Positions 49,270 to 60,709 of a stretch of DNA of 64,000 nucleotides are shown here, piece after piece. The notes below the pieces were generated by a model. It was given only the letters and a program-made list of their open reading frames with translations. It ran no database searches and was not told the DNA's origin. This stretch comes from Allacma fusca. Taxonomy: Eukaryota; Arthropoda; Collembola; Symphypleona; Sminthuridae. The stretch's first letter is position 1, and every line of letters starts with the position of its first letter. The position numbers and the translations under genes were made by a program. The stretch is taken from NCBI GenBank assembly GCA_947179485.1, contig OX359245.1, forward strand, positions 68,497,067 through 68,561,066, read 5' to 3'.

Positions 49270-51180
49270 AGGTCAGGTCAAGCGTGAGATTTTATCACTT
49301 GACCGAGGGTCAAGATTTGTCAGAGGTAAATTTGGGGAATTTACGGTCGCATCAGGTTTTAATTAAATTGTTAGTGGAGCTATTATTTAGATTTGTTAGT
49401 TCTTGGTTGAGCAATATGGAATCTAAATTTGAGTTCGTGTCGAACAGCTAAGGTCAGATCAAGTAATAAATGAGGTCAAATGTAGCTGAAATTACAATTT
49501 GGGTCAATTTTGGGTCAATGAATGGTAAACAGTTAATTGTTCTAGTGAAACAGATGTTACGATCAGGTTAAAGTTGTGGTCAAACAAACGTCATGCAAGT
49601 AACGCTCAGGTCAAATAAAATCTAAGTTGAGATTTTCTTCAGGTCAAATTAGATCTAAGCGCATATTTTGATGAGGTCAAGCAAAAGCTAAGTTTTGTCA
49701 TTATCATTTCAAATAATTGTTAAGTTCATGTCATTTTCAGGTCATACTAAAGAAAACGTTTGACAATTTCGGGTCAAACTGTACTAAGTTCAGTTCAAAA
49801 TCAGATCAAACAATACTAAGTGCTAGCAAACACTAAGTTCAGATCACTATCATTGCAAGCAATTGCTAAGTTCAGTTCACTTTCAGGTAAAAGAAACGCT
49901 AAGTTCAGTTCACTTTCAGGTAAAAGAAACGCTAAGTTCAGTTCACTTTCAGGTAAAAGAAACGCTAAGTTCAGGTCAATTACAGGTCAAAGAAACGTTA
50001 AGTTGAGGTCAATTTCAGGTCAAAGAAACGTTTAGTTCAGGTCAATTTCAGGTCAAAGAAACGTTAAGTTGAGGTCAATTTCATGTCAAAGAAACGTTAA
50101 GTTCAGGTCAATTTCAGGTCAAAGAAGCGTTAAGTTCGGGTCAATTTCAGGTCAAAGAAACGCTAAGTTCAGTTCATATTCAGATCAAATAAATGCTAAG
50201 TTCCGTTGACTGACAGAACAAGCAAATGCTAAGTTCGGTCCATATTTATTTCAAACTAATGCGAAGTTCGAATCACTATCAGGTCAAACACATGCTAGGG
50301 TCATACAACTCTCTGATTCAATAAATTCAAATTTGAGGTCAAATTAAAATTATTAAAATCAAGTCAATTTCCGTTGAAATAAATGAATGATTCAAATCAA
50401 CCTCAGATTCAGTAAATGCTACGTTCAGGTCATAAGTCAACTAGTTCCATGTTGAGGTCACTTTCAGGTCAAACATCTGCTAGATTCAGATCAACTTCGG
50501 GTCAAATACCTCCTACGTGCAGGTGACTTGTAGAATAAACCAATTTGAGGTCACTGACCTGCCAAATATCTGCTATGGTTTATTTGTGAGTTGACCCAAT
50601 TTTAGGTCATTATTAGGTCAATTAACTTCTACGTATTCGTGACTTATACTCTAAACCAATTTAAGGTCAATGTCCAGACCAATAACTGCTATATACTGGA
50701 CATTTGTACCCTAAACCAATTTGAGGTCAATAACCTATCAAATAACTGCTACGACCAGGTGACATGTAGGTTAAAGCAATTTGAGGTCACTGACCGGTCA
50801 AAAAACTGCAATGTGCTATAAATTAAGCCATTTGAGGTCTTCAATGACTTGAAGGACAAATTTTAAGTTCAGGTCACTGTCAGGTCAAGTAAATGATAAA
50901 ATCGGGTCAAACTAAACCAAAAACTGGCACTTTCAAGTCAAAACAAAATTATTGACAACCAAAAGCCTTAATCAAGTTCAAAATCAATTGTCTCAATTCA
51001 GGTCAATAAGAGGCTCAACGACGAATATATTCAGGTCAAGATTGGGTCAATCTAGACCATAACTGCGTTCGGGTCAATCTCTGTTAAAGCAACGAAACAG
51101 CAGGCATAAGTCAAAATTATATTAAAAGCACGTCCATGTCAATTTATGGTTGACATCAAGTCAAACTCATTTGACTCAAT
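49270..51180. repeat. AGGTCA-word array with a 33-bp core
   Basis: At about 49860-50170 a 33-bp unit (AAGTTCAGGTCAATTTCAGG plus TCAAAGAAACGTT) repeats about nine times. AGGTCA or AGTTCA words then continue in looser spacing over nearly 2 kb. AGGTCA is the half-site bound by nuclear hormone receptors (established); any function here is unproven. Confidence 0.85.
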
Positions 51181-51189
51181 TTCCGAGTA

Positions 51190-51830
51190 CACTCGAATAA
51201 CCCATCCCATTCGGATGTTTGATACTTGACAAGTAAATTCCAAAAGATATACCTCAAAAGTAATTTTTCTAGCTCAAGAAAATAATACTCTTCCATATCT
51301 TTATTACCTAGCAATTTCAGCTGTAGTAAAGAAAACGAGCTTAAACCCAGATCCTTGTCCCGACCGCATCTCCACCCGCATTTTTCATAAAAAAGAATAT
51401 TTCATGGAACTTGATGTAACGTATTTGCTCCGACCCATCTGCCCCGTACATATGGAGGAGTATATTGTGAAGGGTTCTCATCTCCTTTGTAAGCGTGAAT
51501 GGAGTGAGCAAGGGAATTGAAATAAAGAAAACTTGCTCAGTGTTCCATGCCAAGACCTCGTATTTCATTCTCCCTCACAAAAAAAGCCTATAAAGGAAGC
51601 ATCTCTTCAGCTCTGTATGCACAATCCACGTTTTCTATAACAATCTTCCTTTCTGTGCAAAGGCGTACTCGCTCTTTTAAAGGCCAACTCCTGGAAATAG
51701 AAGCCTCTTCTTTATTATTGAATTTATCTCATGGGCACTGTATCCATTTTTTCCTCTGATTTTTTTCTTTTTTATATTCATGTACGGAGTTCAGCAAAAA
51801 ATTGCCTCTCGTTAGCCCGTTTCATTTTGT
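51190..51830. other. intergenic, nothing recognised
   Basis: No ORF with a recognisable domain. Confidence 0.4.
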
Positions 51831-51839
51831 AAAATATTT

Positions 51840-52725
51840 TTGCAAAAACAGTTGCAAGAAACTTTTAGAAGACAATTTGTAAGCAAACTTTGCATACTAT
51901 TTTGTCGAAATCTCCCAGAAGATTTGCTGCAAAAATATAAGAATACTTTGTCAAGATGTTTGTTTGATGTTTGCTATTACGTGTATTATAAAAACTTGCC
52001 TAAAGTCTTGCAATAAAATTTGCCATGAATTTTGTCCGAAAGTTTATGACAATACTTTCGGTAACGGTTACAAGAAAATTTGCTCCAAGATTAGCAGGAA
52101 CAATTGTGGAAAAATGTTTTTGAACGTTTTTAACAAAATTTATGAAATAAATCGTGTGAACGTTTTTAACAAAATTTGCGAAAAAATTTGCACATAAGTT
52201 TGATTCAAAATTTGCATCAAAATTTGCGAAGAAATTTGCACATTAATTTGCTCCAAGATTTGCATCAAAATTTGTAACATTTTCAAAAAAAAATGCTCCG
52301 AGATTTGACACAAAATTTGCTCCAAGATTTGAAACAAAATTTGCTCCAAGATTTGAAACAAAATTTGCTCCAAGATTTGAAACAAAATTTGCTCCAAGAT
52401 TTGCAACAAAGTTTTCTAAAATATTTGCAACAAAATTTTCTAAAAGATTTGCAACAAAATTTTCTAAAATATTTGCAACAAAATTTTCTAAACGATTTGC
52501 AACAAAACTTTCTAAACGATTTGCAACAAAATTTTCTAAACGATTTGCAACAAAATTTTCTAAACGATTTGCAACAAAATTTTCTAAACGATTTGCAACA
52601 AAATTTTCTAAAAGATTTGCAACAAAATTTTCTAAACGATTTGCAACAAAATTTTCTAAACGATTTGCAACAAAATTTTCTAAAAGATTTGCAACAAAAT
52701 TTTCTAAAAGATTTGCAACTCCTTA
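51840..52725. repeat. 24-bp tandem array (AGATTTGCAACAAAATTTTC plus TAAA)
   Basis: The core at 52290-52725 holds about 18 units, first with GCTCCA and then TTCTAAA/CG variants; diverged AAAATTTGC words precede it from 51840. The period gives an open frame of 158 codons read as NDLQQNFL repeats; I regard it as non-coding. Confidence 0.92.
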
Positions 52726-53036
52726 AATTTATTCCTTTCAGCCCATACCCAAAATTTTTAGAGTTCTAAATCGTAAATATACATCCATAAGCTTGACAAA
52801 ATACGAACATAAACTTCCTGTAAATTCTAGTTTATTCCACTGCGTTTGGAGCCCTAATATTAATTAATTTTCCCATTAATATTTTATTACAGGAAAGCCC
52901 CGTTTAGAAAAATACTAAAAACCACGTTAAAATTTATCTGGAATGAGATCCACCTAAATGGATTATGGAAGTTCCTCCCGAGAAAATGGGCTTTTGGAGA
53001 AGTAATCCCCGGAGTTGGAGTTGATCATCAGAAAAG

Positions 53037-55930
53037 ATGTTAGCAAAAACTCCGCTCAGATTTATTCGCGTCCGGCATTTGGAATTGAGGAGTTATTGTC
53101 CGGCCAAAAAGAAAACCCTAAAGGAAAAAATTGCGGGCTCCAACCAATTCTGTCCATCTTGTTTTCTCCCATTGGTTGTGGCCTTCATCTTCATTTTCAC
53201 CGTGTCCCAGGTTAGGGGTTTTAAAATTTTCCACATTTTACCCCATATTTTAGAAACCATACAAACACGAAAAAAAATTACCATAAAAACGCCCTTGATT
53301 TCTTTTGCTTAATTTCCCAAAATTTTGCACAAATTTGTAAACCCATTATCTGAAATTTTAAGGTAAAGTGTAATTTTTTTTGAATTGCCGAAATTTTGTG
53401 AAGTAGAATTTTTTGAAAATATTTTCCAGCTAATTGTAATACATCGTACAATTGAAGCCTACAAATTGCGCAACCAGGCCTATGAAAATTGCTACTTTCC
53501 CTTAACAAACACTAATGACTCGAGAACTTTACGGGACTTGAGTTTCTCTCAAAATTTCATTCCTTCGTGGCACAGCCCGATTCCAAAAGATTTGCGAAAC
53601 GCCCAAGAACAATCTTACCCGTACAATCTTCACCAGAAGCGTTATTTGGAGCATAATTGGAATCCAAGTTGTACTGAAACACCGGAATTGCGTGAGAGTT
53701 CACACACTTTTTGTTTTTTTTCGTTATTATTTTTTGTTCGGAGGCATTTGGGTCACTCCCCGCAGGCAAGGAGCAAATATTTATCGAGTTTGGTTCTGGC
53801 AGGTGGGAACATGTCAATAAATTTCCACAAGGATCTGGCCCTTAGGACAATTGCCACTGAAAACCCTCAAGTCTCGAGGGGCGGGAAGTGGGCTCCAGAA
53901 TGTAACGCTAGATTCCGAGTGGCTCTTATCATTCCTTTTCGGGATCGGTATGGCAATTTTCCAGTATACAGACAAACATCGTTATAAAACACCATTCAAA
54001 CAGTGAAATTCCTGGATGTTTGCTATTTAAAAAACATTTTTACCTTTAAATTATAGTTTCAAATTTAATAACATGACTATTATAAGAACAAATTCTGTTT
54101 GCACAATTTCGACACATTTTCAAGCATTTTGACGCAATTTTGGTTTTGCGAAATTTTGACCCCGTTTTTGTTTTGCAAAATTTTGACGCAGTTTTTGTGT
54201 TGCAAAATTTTGACGCAGTTTTTGTTTTGCAAAATTTGGACGCAGTTTTTGTTTTGCAGAATTTTGCCGCAGTTTATTTTTGCAAACATTTTGACGCAAT
54301 TTTGGTTTTGCAAAATTTTGACGCAGTTTTGCTTTGCAAATATTTGGCGCATTTCAGCTTTTGAAAATTGATGTGAATTATTGCAATTTTCATCGTAAAT
54401 TACATTTTATGTTGTAATTTTTTGACTCATGTGATTCTAACACATTTTAAAAATAATTGTGGTGTTCTCACATTTCGAGATATTTTTGTCGCAGATCATG
54501 TTTTCCAAATTTTTTGCTACCATGCATTCCAAATAACATTTTGCGAATTTGAAGGGTGCGTTTGTAGCGGAGGAATCGCCATTGAAAATAAACCTTTGTT
54601 TACCAATTTTTTGCATAATTTTTGGATCTTGCGCAGGTGGAAACATTTAAAAACCTTGCTTAGTGTTCTCCACCCAATGTTACGAAGGCAGGAGTTAGCC
54701 TACCAAATTTTTGTAGTAGAACAAGTAAGCCCCTTTTGTCCCTTTTTCCTCCCGAAATTCCATGGTACCATTTACGTTTGAAAGGCTACTAAAAATAAAA
54801 TACTTTTATGTCATTGGAATTTCTTCTTACGGGAACAGCACGGGAACTACACCTTCAATAAAGGGATCCTCATGAACACGGGATTTCTTCTAGCCATGAA
54901 TGCTTCCAGCTTTGACTGTGTCGTTTTCCATGATGTGGACCTCATTCCTGAGGACGATCGAAATTTATACCACTGTGCCTCTAAAAAACCAAGACATTTG
55001 TCCGTTGCCATTGACTCCCTGGATTACAGGTCAAACTACATTTGGGTTTCAAAAAAATTTCCGATTCGATTTATCATCCTAATTTGTAAACGCTTTCTAT
55101 TTTAAATATTTTTGGAAAACCCTTTTTTCCCATAAAATTCCATAAAATTTTGTTTTAAAATTTGTTCTAAAATTTTTATTTTTAGACTCCCATACAATTC
55201 TTTAGTGGGTGGAGTTTTTGCCATTCGAGTTGAAGACTTTGTGCAGGTGAACGGATATTCGAACCTATTTTGGGGATGGGGTGGAGAAGATGATGATATT
55301 TCCAGCAGGTTAAAATTTTACAAAATTTCGGGCAAATTTTGCAAAATTCCGAGAAAATTTTACTAAGTTCCAGGAAAATGTTACAGTTTCAGAAAAATTT
55401 TACAAAATTCCAGGAATATTTTACACATTTCCAGGAAAATGTTACAAAATTCCAGGAAAATTTTACACATTTCCAGGAAAATGTTACACATTTCCGGGAA
55501 AATTTTACAAAATTCCTGGAAAATTTTACAAAATTTCGGGCAAAATTTACAAAATTTCGGGAAAATTTTGAAAATAAAAATTGAAGCCCGCATTTTAAAA
55601 ATTCAGAAATTCCAATATGTTTTATGGGAAAATTTCAGACTGATGGCGTCCCATTTGCAAATTTCCCGCCCCAATCCATCCCAAGCCCGCTACAAAATGC
55701 TGGGACATGGGAGAAGATCTGTGAATAAATATTTGACGTCTTTGATCAAAACCTCCCGCATTCGGTTTCCTAAAGACGGCCTCACGACTTGTAAATTCCG
55801 ACTTGTGGAAGAGAAGTTTGAGCCCCTTTTTACTCATTACGTGGTTGACGTCGGTCTGCCCTCGTATGTGGTTCACAACAAGACCCTCAAACTTTCCGAG
55901 GAAATCCCATTGCCCCAAAAGTATTTATAA
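53037..55930 (+). CDS. B4GALT: beta-1,4-galactosyltransferase-family glycosyltransferase
   Basis: Six exons (53037-53210, 53430-53947, 54637-54724, 54839-55029, 55186-55308, 55639-55930) join in frame into 461 residues. Type II Golgi topology: short basic N-terminus, then a signal anchor at about residues 40-57 (CFLPLVVAFIFIFTVSQ). Catalytic signatures in order: VALIIPFRDR, HPMLRRQELAYQIFVVEQ, NTGFLLAMN, FHDVDLIPEDDRNLYHC (the DVD that binds the metal), RHLSVAID, GGVFAIR and FWGWGGEDDDISSR (acceptor/donor loop). These define GT7 enzymes, which transfer galactose or GalNAc in beta-1,4 linkage to GlcNAc or glucose on glycoproteins and glycolipids (family knowledge). It cannot be assigned to a particular paralogue. 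It is somewhat longer than typical members because of the stem region in exon 2. Introns 2 and 5 are filled by tandem arrays. Confidence 0.9.
54095..54360. repeat. 27-bp tandem array in intron 2 of the galactosyltransferase gene
   Basis: About nine units of TTTTGACGCAGTTTTTGTTT plus TGCAAAA. Both strands remain open because 27 is divisible by three, but the array lies between exons and interrupts no coding motif. Confidence 0.9.
55312..55578. repeat. 21-bp tandem array in intron 5 of the galactosyltransferase gene
   Basis: About a dozen units of the form TTCCAGGAAAATTTTACAAA. Each unit contains CCAG, so the array holds many potential cryptic splice acceptors ahead of the true one at 55636-55638. 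Confidence 0.9.
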
Positions 55931-55979
55931 AATTTGGGTCTCAAGATATAAATTTCAAATGCAACTGTGGAGAGAATTT

Positions 55980-55985
55980 AATAAA
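55980..55985 (+). promoter_or_regulatory. candidate polyadenylation signal AATAAA for the galactosyltransferase gene
   Basis: Lies 50 bases after the stop codon, a suitable distance; another AATAAA follows at 55989. Confidence 0.4.
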
Positions 55986-55999
55986 AAAATAAATAATTG

Positions 56000-57830
56000 T
56001 TTGTAAATTTATACGGGCGTTGATTCAAAAATTTGACATATTTTAGGCGCAAAAATGCATACCATGTAAATTCCCTTCAAAATTATTGGCACATTTGGTC
56101 AGAAAGTTTTGAACTAAACTTGCACGCATACGCATAAACTAAATTACACAAAACATTCAAATTGGTATTCAAAACTTTTAATAAATTTGTTCATTCGTTC
56201 AAATACTACCAGCAAGTTTTTAGTTCAATGTTTAAGCATTCGTCAAATATTTTAAAACGCCCAATTTTGTCAAAATGCTTCATCACGGATATTTTACCAA
56301 TGCAATTAAAATCTTTTTTTTCAGGCTGCACTCGATTTCGCCAAAAATTATAGAATTCACATAATTTTTAACTTTTAACAAAAATTCATCAATGCTAAAA
56401 ACTTTTAAATAAATACACCAAAATTTTACTTACATCTAAAATCCTCGCCAGAATCGCCCAAAAGAGATCATAAAAAGAAATTTCATGATGACACGGCATC
56501 ATTTTTCAAAATAAAGTCGAAATGTGTCAAAATTTTGAATGAATTTTCTTCTAAATTACAACTAGTGTTTCTTAAGTAGAACACAATTTTGATACTATGT
56601 AAAATCAAGTTTTTACGAAGCTTGAAAAAAATTTTGCCTAAATTAGCTTTGCATTTAATAAAAATTTTTCTTAAAAGTTTTAAAATTTAATTTTCAAAAA
56701 TAACACCAAAATTTGTTCTAGGTTAAGCTCAATTTTAGCGCAAAATTAATGGGGAAATATTTTTTCAAAATTTAACCAAGTTCAAGGTTAAGGGCGAAAT
56801 TGATTCAAAATTTGACCATATATAATTATTTCAAGATTTTGCCGAAAATCATTCAAAATTTAATCAAAAATAGTTCTAAATTCTTCCAAAAATAGTTCTA
56901 AATTTTGACATAATTACTTCAAAATTTCGCCCACTATTATTGAAAAAAATCAAAATCGGCAGTTTAAAAATTCTAGGAGTCATTTCCAAGGCATCAAACG
57001 ATATGAGCCAGTTATTATAAAGTGTTAGGAAAAAAAACTCAAAAAACCCATAAAAAGAGTGAATTTTTTTAATATGAAAAAACACATTCTTTTGAAAATA
57101 GGAAATTTTGATCTCCCTTATTACCCTTATAAATGAGCCAGAAGAGGGGAAGATTGTGTGACAGCCTGTATAGATCCATAGATGAGTATTAAATAACATT
57201 CAGAGGGAATCTAATGATTAGCCTTATCTGAAGAGTGCTATTGAAATGTGTGTAAAGGGCTTTGAATGGATGGTTGGTGTGAATTTGAGCCCTTAATGTT
57301 CCACACTGTCGATTTTCTTCTTGCCATAAATTCATTACGAGTTTATTTCTTTCGGAGGTAAATGAGGCTGAGAAAAGGGATTTAGCAATAGGAGAATATA
57401 TGGGAATGAGGGTTTAATGTGCCCATGGCTTTAAGATGCAACTTTATACGTTCCCCTATTGAAAAGTTGGAGAGGAAATGAAGGTGTGTGTAAAACATTA
57501 AGGAGATCTTTTCAGTTGATTTCCTCGTGAAAATGTAAATCTTGGAAGTTGGCAGCTGCTATGGATTCCATTCTACAAAGAGCCTTTTTACCTCCGAAGA
57601 TTTTTTTCACCTCGCCCCGCAATAAAACCTGAGGGAGTCGTTTACATTTTCTGGCCCTATGTTTACTCTATACGCATTTTCTGGAAGGGAGAAATGTTAA
57701 TTTTGGCTCTATCTTTATTTGCTGTGAAAGCAGGCGAAAGTCAGAATTTTAGAAGCTCTCACTTGGAAAATATATGAGATGCAGGAAAGCACTGAATTAT
57801 GTAAACCCCCACGTGGGAACTTCCTCTTTG
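56000..57830. other. intergenic, nothing recognised
   Basis: AT-rich with CAAAATTTT words; short ORFs only. Confidence 0.4.
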
Positions 57831-57849
57831 GATCTCCTGCGCTTTTCTT

Positions 57850-58420
57850 TGGGGCTGTGCTCGAGTTCGAATCAAGTTCGTGTTAAGTTCAAGTTTAAAT
57901 TTATTTTTGAGCTTGAGTGTATAGTACGGTAATTTAATGTTTGACTTCAAGTTTATTTCAAGTTCGAGTTTGAGTTCAGGTTAATTTCAAGTTCGAGTTC
58001 AAATTTATTTTTTAAGTTCGAGTTTGAGTTTAAGTTTATTTCAAGTTCGAGTTTGAGTTCAAATTTATTTTAAGTGTTAGTTTGAGTTCAGGTATATTTC
58101 ATGTTTGAGTTCAAGTTTGTTTTAATTTCGAGTTCAAGTTTTTAACCAGTTCTGGTTTTTATTTTTGATGTCAGGTTTATTTTAAGTTCAAGTTCATTTT
58201 AAGTTCTAGTTCGAGTTTATTTTATATTTGAGGTCAGGTTTATTTTCAGTTCGAGTTCAAATTCAAGTTTGTCTTAATTTTGAGTTCAATTGTATTTCAG
58301 GTTTGAGTTTATTTTGTATTTGAATTTAAGTTCAAATTTGTTTTGAGTTCAAGTTCAAGTTTATTTGAAGTTCGAGTTCAAGCTAATTTCAAGTTTGAGT
58401 TCAAATTCATATCATGTTGG
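57850..58420. repeat. GTTCGAGTTCAAGTTTATTT word array
   Basis: Irregular units of about 20-30 bp built from GAGTTCAAG and TTTATTTTAAGTTC. This is the reverse-complement theme of the ACTTGAAC arrays at 31.9 and 37.3 kb. Confidence 0.8.
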
Positions 58421-58619
58421 AGCCTAAGATTATTATACTTACGTATTGAAACGAATCTTAGATGCTGTTTACAACGAGCTTCAATTTTTAAGGTATTTAA
58501 GTTGAATTCCTTTCAAGTGGAATTGGTGTTCTGAAATGTTCAGGTCTAAATTGAATTTGAGTTCACATGACATCTAAAACCTATGACATTTCTCCTGAAG
58601 TAAAGAATACTCCAGTGTA

Positions 58620-59520
58620 GTTAATGTCATATTCAAGCTAGGTTCAAGTTTGCTAGATTAACTAACATTTGTATGTCAAAACGTATTGCTAGTCCAGTTG
58701 AAGCTGGGGCCAATTCATATTAAATCAGATCGACTAACTATTCAAGTCCAGACTTAAGTGAAGTTGATGCCAAGTTCCAGTTTCAACTTTTTAATTCAAG
58801 TTTGACTTTGAATTCACTTTTTTGTTAAGTACAAATACCAGCTTAAATCCATTGTCTCTATATCTAACTCCAACCTCATGTCAAGTTCAAAATCACATTA
58901 GCATAAGTTCAAGTGAAGATGAAGTGTCAACTTAGTAAAATTAAAGTTAAGTCAAGTTAAAATGGTGTTTAAGTGTCAACTTAGTAAAAATTCAAGTTCA
59001 AGTCAAATTCTAGTGGGATTCAAGCTACAGTTTATTAATTTAAGTTCAAGTGGAGTTCAAATTATATTTTATAAATTCAAGTCTAAGTCAAGTTCAAAAT
59101 TTACCTTAATTATTCAAGTTCAAGTCATGTTCAGGTTTAATATTAATAATTATTCAAGTTCAAGTCAAGTTCAGATTTAATCTTAATAATTATTAAAGTT
59201 CAAGTCAAGTTCATATTTCATCTTAATAATTATTCAAGTTCAAGTCAAGTGCATATTTAATCTTAATAATTATTAAAGTTCAAGTCAAGTGCATATTTAA
59301 TTTTAATAATTATTAAAGTTCAAGTCAAGTTCATATTTAATCTTAATAATTATTAAAGTTCAAGTCAAGTTCATATTTAATCTTAATAATTATTAAAGTT
59401 CAAGTCAAGTTCATATTTAATCTTAATAATTATTAAAGTTCAAGTCAAGTTCATATTTAATCTTAATAATTATTAAAGTTCAAGTGAAGTTCGGATTTAA
59501 ACTTAGTAATTATTAAAATT
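58620..59520. repeat. 40-bp tandem array (AAAGTTCAAGTCAAGTTCAT type)
   Basis: From about 59140 to 59510 a 40-bp unit containing TAATAATTATTAAAGTTCAA repeats about nine times with few changes; looser AAGTTCAAGT words precede it. Confidence 0.92.
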
Positions 59521-59833
59521 CAATCATTCCCACCCCGACCACATCACTGGAGAAATATCAATCCTTGTGACATCCCGGCACGCTTTGACTTATATCCATT
59601 TTGCATTACGAAAGCCGAAAGCCACGCGCTCAAGTCGTATTTAACCGTCCAATGTTACACATTGGATATTATGATAGCCACGCTTTGAATGTCACAGCAT
59701 GGTGCTCCTCCCTGTTTTTTCCAAATCTTCCTCAAATATTCTCCCAGGCAAAATTGTTATTCAAGCAAGTTTTATAATATCATGACAGACACCATGAGTA
59801 CACACACATACACAGTTGTTCCATGTATTTTTG

Positions 59834-59851
59834 ACACACACACACACACAC
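59834..59851. repeat. (CA)n microsatellite
   Basis: About nine CA dinucleotides. Confidence 0.9.
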
Positions 59852-60299
59852 ATACAAAGGAAAATTTCTGTCGTCTGTAAACTTTCCCCGAAATAAATTC
59901 CCAATCTCTGACTTCCCCCAAGTTTTTCATCCTTCATATTGAATAATATTGAATTTCCAATGGGTTTCATTTAGCCTGTCAGAGGAGTCGACGGGTGGCT
60001 CGGATTTCATATTAAACTCTCATACATTATTTCCTCAATCCATTCCTCAAAACTTCAACTCCAATGAAATTAAATGTACCGGAAAAATATTTCCAACTCA
60101 AGTCCCACAATTGCGAAACATTTGTTGCTCCATCATAAAAAAAACAATTTGAAAATAAACTAAAATTAAAAAATTCACCCCAATCTGGGAAATACCTGCA
60201 AATTTGCAGAAACCTCAAAGGCTTAAAAATTTTTAGCAGATGTTTTTTATAGCAAATTGGGCGGAATTGCGCAAAAAATTTATTACAAATTCCAGTTAA

Positions 60300-60705
60300 A
60301 TTTCCGCCTAGCCCCGAAATTGGGGCAAAATGAGACAACAAATTTTCCCATGAAATTTCATTTAATTTGAAAACAATTTGCTACGAATTTTATTCTTTTT
60401 AGGAAAACAATTGGGGCAAAATGAGACGAAAAACTTTCCATCAAATTTCTGTTAATTTGAATACAATGTGCCAGCAAAATTTTATTCTTTTTACGCATAA
60501 ATTGGGGCCAAATGAGACAAAAAAATTTCCATCAAATTGATATTAATTTTAATAAAAATCGCCCGGAATTTTATTCTTTTTACGCAAAAATTGGGGCAAA
60601 ATAAAACAAAAATCTTTCCCATCAAATTTCAGTTAATTTAAATACAATGTGCCAGGAATTTTATTCTTTTTGGAAAAAAATTGGGGCAAACTGACACATT
60701 AATTT
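60300..60705. repeat. about 90-bp satellite-like tandem repeat, 4-5 copies
   Basis: ATTGGGGCAAAATGAGAC starts at about 60320, 60411, 60502, 60591 and 60681, spacings of 89-91 bp. Each unit also contains TTAATTTGAA and ATTTTATTCTTTTT blocks. Confidence 0.88.
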
Positions 60706-60709
60706 TTAA

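Noticed and set aside
49860..50170. CRISPR-like appearance of regular repeats
   Set aside because: Head-to-tail tandem units without unique spacers in an intron-rich animal genome; not a CRISPR array.
55381..55593. FCKIFLEMCKIFLEFC antisense ORF as a Cys-rich peptide gene
   Set aside because: Antisense reading of the 21-bp intronic array in the galactosyltransferase gene.
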